Of a stretch of DNA of 64,000 nucleotides, positions 1-12,216 are shown piece after piece; position 1 is the stretch's first letter; every line of letters begins with the position of its first letter. Where the stretch lies: the NCBI GenBank assembly GCA_950295325.1, contig OX485809.1, positions 13,328,001 to 13,392,000 of the forward strand, in the 5' to 3' direction. This stretch comes from Polytrichum commune (lineage: Eukaryota; Streptophyta; Polytrichopsida; Polytrichales; Polytrichaceae). The notes under the pieces were generated by a model. That model saw only the letters and a list, made by a program, of their open reading frames with translations. It did no database searches and had not been told where the DNA came from. Position numbers and translations under genes: made by a program.

Positions 1-3000
1 GAATGAACGTATTCAGAAGAGATATTGTCATTTGCACCCTGAGGCCAACCCCGCAGGGGTTACTAAGGTCTTGAATAGTGCCACACGGTGAAGATTTTGC
101 GCACTCTATACGGGCAAATATTCATTGAATTGTTTCTCTTATAAAAATCCTTAATTAGCCTTTGGAGGCATTGCATTCATGGTCAATTAATGATAGTCAG
201 TTATATTGTAAAATACAACCAACAATGTGGAGGGCGTGGTTTCGTTTTTTAACGCTCTTTGTAAGAAATTAGAGCTAGCCAAAGTAACATCAAGAACCTT
301 GGTGAATATCGACACAAAATTTTGAGGCAATTTTATATTGCCTCCACAACATGCTTGAATCAAACATAGTGTAAACTTTATAATCTTTGCACCTATGCAC
401 AAGTTTTAGGAAACGGATCTAATATGAGTGAAACATTGACCAATTGCAAAAATTCAAGAAAAGGTAGAATGCCCCAAATCAAATTTCAAGAAGATTGAGA
501 AATTTTGTGCTTTATTGATTGTGTGTTGTTCATGTTATGTAGAATTACTAACATGCAAAGAAGAAATATACTTAGGTGGTGTATGGTGAACAGGAACCAA
601 AGGATTGTAGAAAATTTGTATGTGTAGTTGGATAAATGAGATGTACTACATGGAAACCTAAAAAGGTTCATGGATTGGGGGATCATGATGTGTGTGCAGG
701 TATTTCCAGTGGGGAGGTGCAGACCTCTTTTCAACCACAACAGACAGAGGTCAGAAACGCTTTGTGGTGGTGGAAACCAACTCATGTCCCTCGGGACAAA
801 AATCTATGCCATTGCCTAATGAGGATTTGGAGCAAGCAGGATACCGAACACTATTGGAGAAATCCGTAATGCCTGCACTTCGCTCAAACACCTTCAATGG
901 CCATCCTCTTCCAGAAGGCAAGCTTGCCGTTCTCTATGACAAAAACAAGATGGAAGCCTCTGGATATGCTGCAACACTTGCCGACCTTACTGGAGATAGT
1001 GTGTATTTGGTCCCTTGCTATGCTGATGATTTCGACCCTAATGTAATTAATCCACGACCAATCAACCTGAAAAAATTGTATGCACCTCTTATCTGTTCTA
1101 TACGATGTTTTTAAAAATGACAATAAAAACTCTCATGTGAGGGCTAGTCGAAGAAGATAAAGTCATATAGTTACGAAACATCAAGTCAACACCAATATTG
1201 GATGGATTTTTTTTTATACCACTATGGTATCTATAATGGGCATATTGCATGTTTTGTTGCTAGTAGGATATGGGTAATTGAGGATATTTTTGTTCTTGAA
1301 ACCATTCTAGTCTATACTCCATGCAAGAATTTTCATACCTAAGTGAAAACATCTTTGTATCAATATGGTCTTGGATGTTATTGACCCAAATAATAACTCA
1401 GGTTCACAAAGAGTGTCTCACCTTGAAATAACACCAAATATCAATTTTTAGAGGTATTAAAATTTTGTTACCCATGATTAGGTTCTTTGATACCAATATT
1501 GATGTTGATATTGATATCATACATTGACCCATAAACTGGTCCAAACACTGGTCAATGCATATCAATATGTTGATTGCAATATAGTGCAAAAGAATATCAA
1601 ATATGAAAATTTATAATATTATTTTCACAATTTATGCGTATCACAATTTGTGATAGAAACGCATTTCATTACGATTTGTCCTGCTCATTCTAAGGAATTA
1701 TGTAATAAACATGAGTGTACCTAATAAAGAGGGTGATTTTTCAAGACTTATTCTTAGGATAAAAAACTTTTAAGATGTGTGTTTTCAAAAATACCTAACA
1801 ACTTTTGTAATGTGCAAGTATCCCCTAATAGGTAAGATGTAGAGGAGATGGCGTGCTTGAAATTTGCACATCTCGGGCTGTGAAGATGACATACGGAAAA
1901 TGCCACAAACGACTTAGTGGAAGAGAGGAAGAAGAGGAGGAGGTGTGGGAGCCAGTGAAAGCAGCCCTCAGATACGTCACTCAACGTCCATGGACACGAA
2001 TTCCTCCGATCACTCGCACGCTAATATTTAATCCAGTTCTCGCATGTCTGGCCGGTGGTCGAAACAAGATGCTCGCTGCCAAAGCTTATGATCTTTATAA
2101 CGCAGAAATATCTGCTACTGGCTTGATGATTCATACTCCTGAAACAATTTGGGATGTTGCCAAGCCGGAAGTTCCTCTCTGGGTGCGCAGGATGGGAGGG
2201 CTTGCAGTTGTGAAGGTGCCATATGCAAATGCCGGACAAGGAGTGTGGACAATCACTCACGAGAACGAGCTCAAAGAATTCATGGATATTAAACATCGGT
2301 ATGATCGCTTCATCGTGCAGGTGGAACATCTTTGGACATCTTATTGGGATCATTATGAGATAGTTGTCTCATCTTTTAGTTATTGTCTTGGATGGTTGCA
2401 ATGGAGTTTTTATTTTATTTTTGAGAAATAGACTTTAACAAAGACTCTAAAAAAAATTAAAACAAAAAAACGTCAATCTTCAAGGTTGTCCGAAAATTTT
2501 CTTGGAAATAAATTAAATGCTCCATTTCTAGATTCAAAATCGTCCAAGTAGCACAGTCTTCTTAAAACAAGTAAGGGAAAATTGTCATAGCCATTTCTAA
2601 CATAGAATTCCACATTACAAACATAGCATAGTAAACTATGAGCTAAGTTTTGGGAATTTTAAATCTAGATGGGCTTTTGCCAAAGATTTTGCCATGTTCA
2701 TGTGCATGTGGATAATCTTGCATCTTCAAATTGAATTCCCGATAATATCTTTTAGTTATCTTCTACTTATAATTTGTTTATGAAGTTTGTATTGACTAAC
2801 TTTGAGCATCGGCATATTTTTGACATGCTTATAGGCTCTTATAGGAAACAATGGGTGGAGTTCTGTGAGTCAAAGTGGCCGATTGTATCACGTTGGGACA
2901 ATTCCAAACCTCAAAGGAAACATCTATGCAGCAGACTTGAGATTTATGATAGGATCTTCACCAAATGGATTTTTCCCTGTTGCCATCTACGCACGAAGAG

Positions 3001-4824
3001 CACGATTGCCTTTAGCTGAAAAACTTGATGTTGGCACGCAATCATGGGACATGCTTGGAACAAACCTTTCATTCAAGGTAGCTCAAAATCCAACCATATT
3101 TTGAAACGGGTTCATTCTATTGTGTCTTGATAGCTGTCAAATCCTTCTCCAATATTTAAATTTCACAAAGTAGGGGTTACAAGTATATTATATTTCTTGA
3201 GTTGCATATGATTTGTGTCCACTTGAAAGGACAAAAGACAACACTAGAAGAAGATTCAACTCAAACAACTAGCTCAACAAAACGAAATTCTTGAAGAAAC
3301 ATCAATATTCAATGTTGAAGAGCATTTCGTCACCAATGATGTAAATTGAGGAAATTTTTATCAACTACGATTAGTATCTTTTGTGTATCAAGTCAATCTT
3401 ATACCCTATGCAATATGGAAGGAACATTTACAATTCTAGGGCTCTTTGTGGACTTAAGATGCTATAGTTTGATTATGGGTTTTGTTTTCAAGATTGATAT
3501 TTTGGCCTTCTTGCCAATGTTGATTTCCTTAGCAAGGTCCTACTCACCTAAATCTTGTCCTTCAGAAAGCAGATGGCACATGGGATACAGAGACTGAAAG
3601 ACTTCTACTCATGGATAGCAAAGACTTTAATCGGATCGGTGTGGGTGTGGATGACTTGATAGAGGCATATATGCAGGTGCGATGAATCATAGTTATTTAA
3701 TCATTCTTCTTGGGTTTTTCTATCGGGAACACCATATAATATTTTTCCTTTATTTACATCAATTGTTTTTGTTCCTACAACAATCTCACTAAAAAGTTGC
3801 CAACATGATGTACAGACAGTGCTCTCTGTGGCGGCTATTGATGGGCTTGCCACAAAGTTGATCAACTCAAAGGTACCCTTCTTTGTCAAAGAACCTGATG
3901 ATCACCTTTTTTAGAGCAAGCATAGAAAAGTTTAAAAGAATGATGTGTTACCTATTGTTTATGCATGCTCATGATCTATTGAGGGGAAGCCAAATTTTAC
4001 ATCTATCTATCCTTCCCCAACCAACCGTGAAATGCATAAACTTATGATCACAAACTTAGAATCTTAATGCGAAGTTGAACTTGGTAATTATATCAACGTA
4101 GAGAATTCATCCAATGCTTATTTAGAGAGAAATATCTCATCTCCCAAAGTGTGGAAGAAAGCAAGTTTAAATTGCTCAAAATCCAAAACTTTTTAAGACC
4201 AAAGAATACATGTTGATTTCTTCCTATTCTCTTTATCATTGAAGGCATATATCTTATCACGGTAGGAGATTTGCCTAAAGTCTAAAACATGAGATGGTTA
4301 ATTCTCAATCTCAATAGGCTCACATGTACCTAGCCATAGGATCTCCCCGTCCGTAGATCATGTGTGCGAGAAATGTAGGAAATGTAGTAGAGCTTGCAAT
4401 ACGAACCATATGTACAAGTGGAATTTGCACCTTATTTGTGGTTTCTTTCATAATTTCTTGTTTTTTTTTGTAACAGGGTCAATTCAGTTTGAGGTTATTC
4501 CAATCCCTGAACCCGGACCCAAAGCTGCTTGCTGAATTATACCCGACCCAACTTGACCCCCCTATGGCCCTTCCAATCGAGCCATTCATAGACTTCACTT
4601 TCCAATCATGCAAGTTGCCCACCGTGTCCAACACAATCATCTCAGAAACCATCAACCCCGCAACAACAAACCATGTGGTGGAGGACAACAAAATCACGTC
4701 CATTCTCGAGGGGAAGGTTGAGGGGCCGGGGCCAAGGCCTCAACCACCGGTACACACCAAACCCCTCCACAAGAGTATGAACATAAGGTGGGGTACACCT
4801 ACCGTGGACAATGGCCTATCATAG
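1..4824 (+). CDS. ATP-grasp-like protein, split gene cut by the left edge
   Basis: Seven exons join in phase: 1-67 (partial), 700-1042, 1832-2320, 2835-3077, 3566-3676, 3816-3872 and 4477-4824 (TAG). All six introns are GT-AG. Counted from the ATG at 3 the product has 551 residues, but that ATG may be internal because the reading frame is open to the window edge. Residues about 262-275 read [14 protein letters not shown], resembling the nucleotide-binding lysine and glycine-rich loop of ATP-grasp enzymes. Residues 333-356 hold DLRFMI and then AIYARRAR, like the Asp/Arg region of that fold. A Glu run lies near residue 170, and the C-terminal 30 residues are proline-rich. ATP-grasp enzymes join a carboxylate to an amine or thiol; the substrate here cannot be told. 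No signal peptide or membrane segment is visible in the part seen. Exon joins are well supported; the family call is an inference from motifs. Confidence 0.62.
68..699 (+). other. Intron 1 of the ATP-grasp-like gene
   Basis: The donor CTAAG/GTCTTG at 67/68 and acceptor TGTGTGCAG ending at 699 join a phase-2 codon (AG plus G, giving Arg). The reading frame then runs on into residues [10 protein letters not shown]. The intron is AT-rich and I see no other gene in it. The next intron (1043-1831) is also long and contains imperfect inverted repeats around 1490-1580. Confidence 0.6.
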
Positions 4825-6820
4825 CTTCATAACTTATACGTCCATACCCAAACATCACATGTACATATTTGAAATAACATCGTGACATGTGTCATCTATA
4901 TGTCCCATTTCACAAATCATTCGCAATGGGCTAAACATAACTTATAGCAACCTTAATTCTTGTGTGTTTTTGTCTGGGTTTGCTAATCTTCATGTCATTT
5001 TAACTTTGATATCAAACCCGTAGATGAAGTTTGAAATCGGGTGTATTTAGGCATCTCTTAAAGAAAGCCTTTCTAATTCTACTTTGTTATGAATTTGTCT
5101 ACAACAGTATTAGGGCAATTGGGAACATTGCTAGTATGGATTTGATATTAAACCATTATTCAACCATGTGGATTAGTTTCACTGACCTTGGGATATGTCC
5201 ATTGTATTTTGTGGGGCCCTCAAAACAAAGTAGTAATATTCATTTCCTATTCATACATTCAGGCTGAAACTTGGAAGTTTGGGTGGGATTATACTCCCGG
5301 CCTACTCACATGAATCATTATTCATCTTGGCATTATTCATAAACATATTATCATAACAACATTATATATTTACAATACCAACATTATTCACAATATTCAT
5401 ATTATTCATACCAACACTATTCAAGTGCTATTCATATTGGCGTCAATTTCTTCCTATTATCTAAGTTTCTTCCCATGAAGGTAAGATAGTGGAGACTCAT
5501 GTTTGAGAATAAATATAAAATGAAACACAATCATGAAGCTGAATAATGTTATGTCCTATGTTGTGCTTTGATGTGATTGAATCCATGTGAAATGAATGGT
5601 GGCATAGCTATGAATATAAATGTTTGTGATGTACAATGATGTACAAGTATGTTTCACTCGACTCTTGAAATAAATCCTTTTGAAAGTAATACAAGAGCGG
5701 GTGACGGGTTCCAAACTCATATTTAGATAACATGGGACATGCTACAAAAGTCTCTATTTTTTGAGTTAACTCAATTTTATGGGCAGATACGTTGATACAC
5801 TTTCAACAAATGTAAATTGCAAGGGGAGTATGTAAGTTCTTAGTGATCACTTGAATGTTGTAAACTTTGAGATATGTTTAGCATTGTCAATGTGTTTCTT
5901 TTCCAATCTGAAACCTATATAAACAATGAAATTCATCAATAATCTATTCAAAATGTGTACTTCAAAACAACCACAATCATGCCTACATATGCAATTCTAT
6001 TGGAAGTCCTTACCCTACAACTCAAGTAGATTTTATTTCAAGATTGGGTTTTGGTCCAATTTTACTTAAATGTAGGTTTATGACATGGAGAATTTACATA
6101 GTGTGATGGGAAAATCTTCAGGTTGGAACTATGTGGGCATTAAGAACAATGGGAGCAGATGTATGAGATACTATGTGGAAGAATTTGTAGCCCAATATAT
6201 GTTTCAGAATACCTCCCCGTCATGTATATTGTTCAACTTCATTCTCCTTTGGCAAAATATTGATTTTATTTAAAAAATTGGGAATCTTTTCCTTTTATTT
6301 TTGGTCACCTACATGCCTTGGATGACTAACTTTGTGCATGTATGCTACACCATGAAATAAATTGTCAATGTAAATTCAGAGAATATCATAATATGTGAAT
6401 TCACGGAGGAAGCAAAGAGATCATACAATATCTACTTATCATGAGTTTTCTTGAGAGTCTTTGCTTACCTCATGATCCACAAAATATTAATGCAATGTGA
6501 AATTGTAGATAGGCTTTTAGATTGGGTTCCAATTAAGAAAACCACACAGGGAAGGCCAAATGAGTGTCAGGGGTTGCATCTAGGGATCACCATTGAGTTA
6601 ATTGATAGATTACAAGAGAATTAAGATGTATTTAGGACAACAAACACAGGGAAAAAGACTTCTAGAGTGAGTTTTAGGATTGATTTAATTAAGGTTGAGG
6701 GTCACTCACAGCAGTACATGCAATTGATCAATCACTCCCTCACAACCCACTCTCATCAGTAACATCACTCTTATAATGTGTTTTGCAATTCAGGGAGTCA
6801 TAGCTCAGCCATAGACATTT
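4825..6820. other. Intergenic, no gene seen
   Basis: This AT-rich stretch follows the ATP-grasp-like gene. Positions 5320-5440 are rich in the word ATTCAT and close variants (simple, imperfect repetition). The open frames here are short and show no recognisable domain. Confidence 0.6.
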
Positions 6821-6827
6821 AAGTACG

Positions 6828-7310
6828 CCATAGTCTCAGAAACCCAAGGCAAAAACTCCTTGAGGTGAACCATAGTCTCTTCAGTAAAGTAGCCAAGTAT
6901 CAAAAGGCCACACCACAGTTAGTAAGGATATCATGTTCCCAATTGACTCCTCCTATGGTTAAGTGATGGATTTAATTAAATTAGATATAGACCACAGTAA
7001 TGAATTATTTCCTTAGTCAGTTTTAGACTTAACACTATCTCAGTGGAATTGAATGCATTAAAATAAATTATTAAAATTAACAAAAGTCTAACGTGTGACA
7101 GTAACCTAGTGACCGAGGCTAGAACCGAACCGAACAGAGCCAGGACCGTAAGAGTCTAATCGCAGGACCATAGTCTACACAGCACGGCCATAGTCTAGTC
7201 ACCAGTAACAGTCACAAGTAACCAATGTCAAGTCACGTCTGAAAGGTAGGGCCATAGTCTGAGTAACCAGTAACCAGTAACCAGTAGCCAATCACCAGTA
7301 ACCAGTCAGC
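6828..7310. repeat. Short-motif repeat zone (CCATAGTCT, then TAACCAG)
   Basis: The 9-mer CCATAGTCT occurs at 6828, 6870, 7168, 7188 and 7252, always on the + strand. It is followed by AACCAGT-type units around 7262-7308, three of them in perfect tandem (7264-7285). Unit spacing is irregular, so this is not a simple satellite. No coding sequence is recognisable. Confidence 0.7.
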
Positions 7311-9350
7311 GTCTTGTTCTCGGACTTGGAGGTGGCTGCTTTTCCTTATATGCTTGCCTTCCTCTTCTCACCCAAACGATATGGGTTAAAGGGCAGCTTA
7401 GTTCCCTCTCGCGCGACTCCTTCTTCGTCTACACCCGGCTTCTTCTTTTTCTCCGCCAGGCTCCTTCCTTCACAGACTCCTCGCGATTGCTTCGACGTTC
7501 CTCAGCTCTGCATTCCCTGACAACGATTCACAAATCCTTTGACTCGCTGTCACACCTCCTACTATGTTTCGGATTTGAACGGGAATTTAACATCGCTCCT
7601 CCTCAATCAATTGAAGCAAAAACTACATAACAGAATTACTTGCGGAAATCATCAGTTTGAGTCTCCATAGAATTTCTGCAATCTCTCTCGAGGTCTGGAT
7701 TACACGGAGAAGACCATCTTCCTCGCTGAAATTCGAGCCAAGCTCTAAACCAAATACTACAAGATTCCTTTTCGGAACTCCGAATACAAAAATAATAATA
7801 ATAATAATTACAGGTGCTTTCTGCTTTTGGATCAAGCCACGTGAGAGCAAATCATTACTGGTTGGCTTCCCGAGCTCTCGGACACTCCTCGGATTGAACT
7901 CTTATAGGTGGAATTATTCGCCGGGGGGATTTCACATGTCATTTCCCCTTACACCTCACTATCAGAAAGCGACGGGTGAAATTTCATCTTCTTTCCCTGA
8001 TGTCAGTTTCGACTCCTAATCGTATCAATCTCAAAACATAGGAGAATTCAAACCTGTACTAATTCATACAAGGACGTATCAGCCCAGAAATCCTTACATA
8101 ACTCCTCTCATATGGATATACACTATTCTCGCTCTCTCTTTTATCCACAGAGTTGTGCCACCGGATGCTTACTCAGATTGAATTTGGTAGAACTGGGACA
8201 TAAAATTATCCTCGTGGAATTTCACATTCCTCATTCCTCACGAACATAAGTAATCTCAGGGAAATTGTGAGGTTTAAACTATTTCCCACAATATTGCCTC
8301 AGACAATCCTCAGATAAGGATACAGGGAATTAGCTCCTGTCACAAATGTTCAATTTCAACTTGCACCTTTATACAAATTTTCAAAGAGATGACAAAGTGT
8401 CTCTCCATCGTCCATCATGAAGTCACATTAGATAGATTAAAACTAATCCAACCATTTCACATGGTTGAATCCACACTGAAGAGATGAATTTCACATTCAC
8501 CCGATTTTGACTTAATAAGTTTCCACTTTGGACTTACATTCCAATTACAGGTTTCACACCCCCAAATTTACTTGTCCCTCATCCAGGGTAAATGCACATC
8601 AATTCACAAGAGAGATTAATACTTCGATGTTCCGATATTAATTAATAAAACATGATGTGCACAATTCAAAGGCTTCACACCAAAGGTGATTATCTCAGAG
8701 AGACTTTTAGCCACTGTAAATTATTTGTCGCTCCCTTTCTCGAGAGGACTCCTGTACTTTAGTCACGGTAGAACTTCACATTCAAACTCGGTGACTTATA
8801 AACTTTCACGATTAAGTTCGCACAACGAACAACTTACTTCTTTCACAGAAGGAAGATGACACAAATTTCCTGGACTTTTCTCAAGCCAGAAAGAGACACT
8901 TTGAATCAACAAATTCTCAACGAACACAAGTACAATCGGATTCACTCTTCACACATAGAATTGGTAAAATAGCTTCACGCTGATATATTATGTAAAGTGA
9001 GATATACACACAAAAGGGCTTCACACCCAAGCTTAGGAGCGCTGAAAAGTATGCACCCACATGAGACTCTCTTCTCGAGAAGACTCCTCTTTCCCCTCTC
9101 CTTCTTCTTCTCTATACCCCCTGAGCTAACTTCCTTGTCTCTTGGGGCCAGATTTCATGAGGCTCTTCGACTTGGTCACATGTCTATTGCCCTGCCCAAA
9201 AGACTCTTCCTCTTGGGATCTGTTTCATATGAACTAAATGTTTCACCCTTAGCTCATTTCGGATAATTGGTCACTAATGACTTACTTTAACGTCCATTTC
9301 ACATTCTGAGTGCCAATATGAATTCACATCCTATCAAAATTCTAAAATGA
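7311..9350. repeat. Non-coding stretch with scattered TTCACA words
   Basis: Between 7931 and 9328 the hexamer TTCACA occurs 13 times on the + strand (7931, 8221, 8456, 8490, 8553, 8603, 8674, 8775, 8842, 8948, 9020, 9298, 9323). The phrase CTCGAGA(G/A)GACTCC recurs near 8738 and 9073, and an AAT trinucleotide run lies at about 7790-7809. The base composition is less AT-rich than its flanks. Short frames exist but none resembles a known protein. It may be a decayed, internally repetitive element. Confidence 0.5.
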
Positions 9351-10283
9351 CTATTCTGAGACCAAAAATTGTACCACAGAAATTTTGGGATATTTTGGGA
9401 AATGTTGAAGGTTGCTAGGAATGTATATTTGTGGAAAAAATTAGTTATTCAAGTGCAACTACACAAAACGCTAAGCATAATATTTATTCATAAGTAGCAT
9501 TTAAATGCTCTCATATATTTTTGGTCACTTATGGACAAACCCAATGGCTGACATCGTACTCCAAATCCCCTCGATATTGTGACTTCTTTCCACAACCTTT
9601 TTTTGTTGTGCCTCATATGTCACTTCTATTGGTTTTTTTTTTACCATACATTTATAGTCACATCTAGTTGTGAGTTTGCATTATGTTGTGATTGTTATCA
9701 CAAAATGCATGCATAATTCCGGATTATCCAAAAGTCCATAAATGCCTAAATACCAGATGCAAGTGTATATGAATGAACAAGAGTTATTCAAGTCCAATCC
9801 AAGCATCAGTTTCCAAAGGATAGACATTGCACATAATTGCAACATTTTTCTAATGTACTCTAGACCCCTTTCCATTTTAATGGCCAATTCTTGCCGGAAG
9901 ATTGATGAAAGTAAGAAAGAGAAAAAAATAATGTAAGAGGGTATATTTGAATCCTAAAAAATTTCAGGTAAAAAGAAAGCAAACATTCAAAAAAATTTGT
10001 AATTTAGGAAATAGATATATGCAAAAAATGTCATAAATCTTTGTGTCGACACCAATTCTTTGCGTCATATACATGCAACAAATTACAGTAGTGTGGACTT
10101 TGGTGCACAAAAATTAGGTTGGGCCACATTACATACAATTGTTGCTTGGAATTCATGCGGGCAAAATAGTGTGGCTATTTGTCTCTAGATATGGTTACCA
10201 TCATCAACTCACCACCCACCCGGAAAGTCAATAGGTAGAGATGGTTGCCATTGGCAACTCCATGCCACTCAAAGAACTCCACA

Positions 10284-10433
10284 CATAACACTACTCAGTT
10301 GATGAGTTGTGTTCATCATGGGTTGAGTAGTAAATTCGAGTATAAAGACTCCGGATGCCGGAATCCTAATGCTTCTAACAAATTATGAAAGTCAGGGCAG
10401 CTGAATATGACTCATCGGTTGAGTAATGTTATG
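10284..10433. mobile_element. Small inverted-repeat element, CATAACA family, copy 1
   Basis: The left end reads CATAACACTACTCAGTTGAT and the right end is its imperfect inverse, finishing GAGTAATGTTATG. The unit is 150 bp and has no coding capacity. A relative with the same ends and interior lies at 63257-63402. A TA just inside each end could be the target duplication. This is typical of a MITE (non-autonomous DNA transposon). Confidence 0.65.
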
Positions 10434-10696
10434 CACCTTCAAGCTAGTTCCTCAATGTAACCAAGAGCTTGAATATTGTACAAAATGTTAACATGTAGTA
10501 TTCACTTAGAACACTACAATTGATGTGACATCGCGATTATTTTGGACATAGAAAAATGAATGTTGTAGCCTTAAAGTTAGGGCATACTTCCATGTGCCGG
10601 TTGTTTCATTGAAGCAAAGTAGACTTCAATTATATCAGCCCCAATGGATCCTACTATGTAATGGCTACTGATAGGCTTGCTCAAGGTACAAACAAC

Positions 10697-10910
10697 TACA
10701 CTAAATATGATCTTTAGTATCACCTACTATTTTGGAGCTACACAGTGCTATATCTTACACTATTCATGTGACTTTCTACCAAGTACAAATGTTAATGTTC
10801 TATAATGTTCAAACAATCAATTTAACCTTTGTTGTCAAAAATGAGATATATAATAAATAGTGATTGCAAAATTCCAATAGTAAGTGACACTAAATACAAT
10901 ATTTAGTGTA
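10697..10910. mobile_element. MITE-like element, CACTAAATA family, copy D
   Basis: The 214-bp unit begins TACACTAAATATGATC and ends ATATTTAGTGTA, with the ends inverted relative to each other. The outer TA on each side fits a TA target duplication. It shares its termini, but not an obvious interior, with copy A, which starts only 37 bp further on. Confidence 0.65.
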
Positions 10911-10947
10911 GTTAGTTCAACTATAGAGTGGAACTTGCTAGGAATAC

Positions 10948-11324
10948 TACACTAAATATGATATTTAGTGTCATATGGTATTTTTTGTCACTATGGTAAC
11001 TTTTCGGATGACACTTCTTATGAATAAGTGAATAAATATTGTCATGGATGATGTATGAGTTCATCCATTGGCTAAAATCCTATCTTCTCTTGTCAGCAAC
11101 TCATGATGAAATATTGTCATGGATGGCTGAAATTTTGATGAAAAAATTACTTGATAAATGACAGTAATTGCAACATTGGAAATCTATTATCCCCCCAAAA
11201 TTTACAAGGAATGACAAATAATGTTGGGGTTGAGATTTAGTATTGGTGACACTACACCGTGGTTTACAATTAATATTGAGCAAGACGATTAGAATTGATG
11301 ACACTAAATATCATATTTAGTGTA
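10948..11324. mobile_element. MITE-like element, CACTAAATA family, copy A
   Basis: The two ends are a perfect 26-bp inverted repeat. Inside each end, CACTAAATAT is followed by one G and then by its own reverse complement ATATTTAGTG, so each terminus can fold on itself. TA flanks both sides. The interior (GTCATGGATGATG, GAGTTCATCCATTGG) is shared with copies at 49496-50185 and, inverted, at 57072-57430. No transposase is encoded. Confidence 0.8.
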
Positions 11325-11354
11325 GCTAAGGGCCAAAGCACCAAAGCGCACGGA

Positions 11355-12216
11355 GTGACATGCCTTAACCCTTAAACGCTCAAGCCTTCACATTCCATTT
11401 TTGGGCACCTCCAACACCAATGTTGAAAAAATCTACTATGTGGAAAAATGGACTTTGGTTTTTTCAAATCCCACTACACAAATGTGAAATAGACAACCAT
11501 ATATTCTAGCTGTGAAAATTTGAAGTCCATTGGACCACATTTGCTAGGTCAGAGTGACATACAAACATCGTCTTCATTCAGGGGGGGGGGGGGGGGCAAC
11601 TAGAGGAAACTCTGATTTTTTTTTTTTTTTTTCTTGATCATTTCGGTCATGCCACAAATTTTAGAAAGTTGGTAACTTTGCCACAATATGTTATGTGGAT
11701 GACAAATGAGCCACTCCCAAAAAATTGGGTCTTTTGAGCAAATTTAGATGAAGTCCGTCACCCTCAAAGTTGGAGGTGACACATGAGGTCATTTTGGGAG
11801 ATTTCCCCTTATTCATGGCAAGCAACAAGTGCACTAAGTTTTTTTCCAAATCCATCTTGTCAAGTTATGCACAACCGTCACCTTGTCCTAAGGAAAAGAA
11901 AAAGAAAAGGAAAAACCCACCCCAATTGAGAACTATATGTGAAAGATATTGGCTCTTAAATTTAGCTCCTACATTTGAGCAACACATGGAACCGCCTCTT
12001 AAAACAAGCCATGCCAAACCTAACAAAATACCCTACATGCTTGGAGTATGAGAACTTTATATGTTATTTTGACTTACATGCTAGTGGGCACCACCTTACA
12101 CCAGTAGACACCTTTTCATCCACGTACATTACCACCTAGTGGGTCACGAACCCCAATAGAATATTAGGTGGCGACTCATGTCGGATTACTTGAGCGTTTA
12201 AGAGTTAAGGCATCAC
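11355..12216. mobile_element. Non-autonomous DNA element with ~28-bp terminal inverted repeats
   Basis: The left end GTGACATGCCTTAACCCTTA continues into AACGCTCAAG. The right end is its inverse, CTTGAGCGTTTAAGAGTTAA then GGCATCAC, giving a unit of about 862 bp. Inside are a run of 16 G (11581-11596), a run of 17 T (11616-11632) and a 93-codon open frame (11770-12051) that I do not recognise. No transposase motif is visible. No clear target duplication was found. Confidence 0.55.

Noticed and set aside
2-67. Alternative frame for the first exon ending AAG/GT at phase 0
   Set aside because: It would not join the exon at 700 in phase; the frame starting at 3 does.
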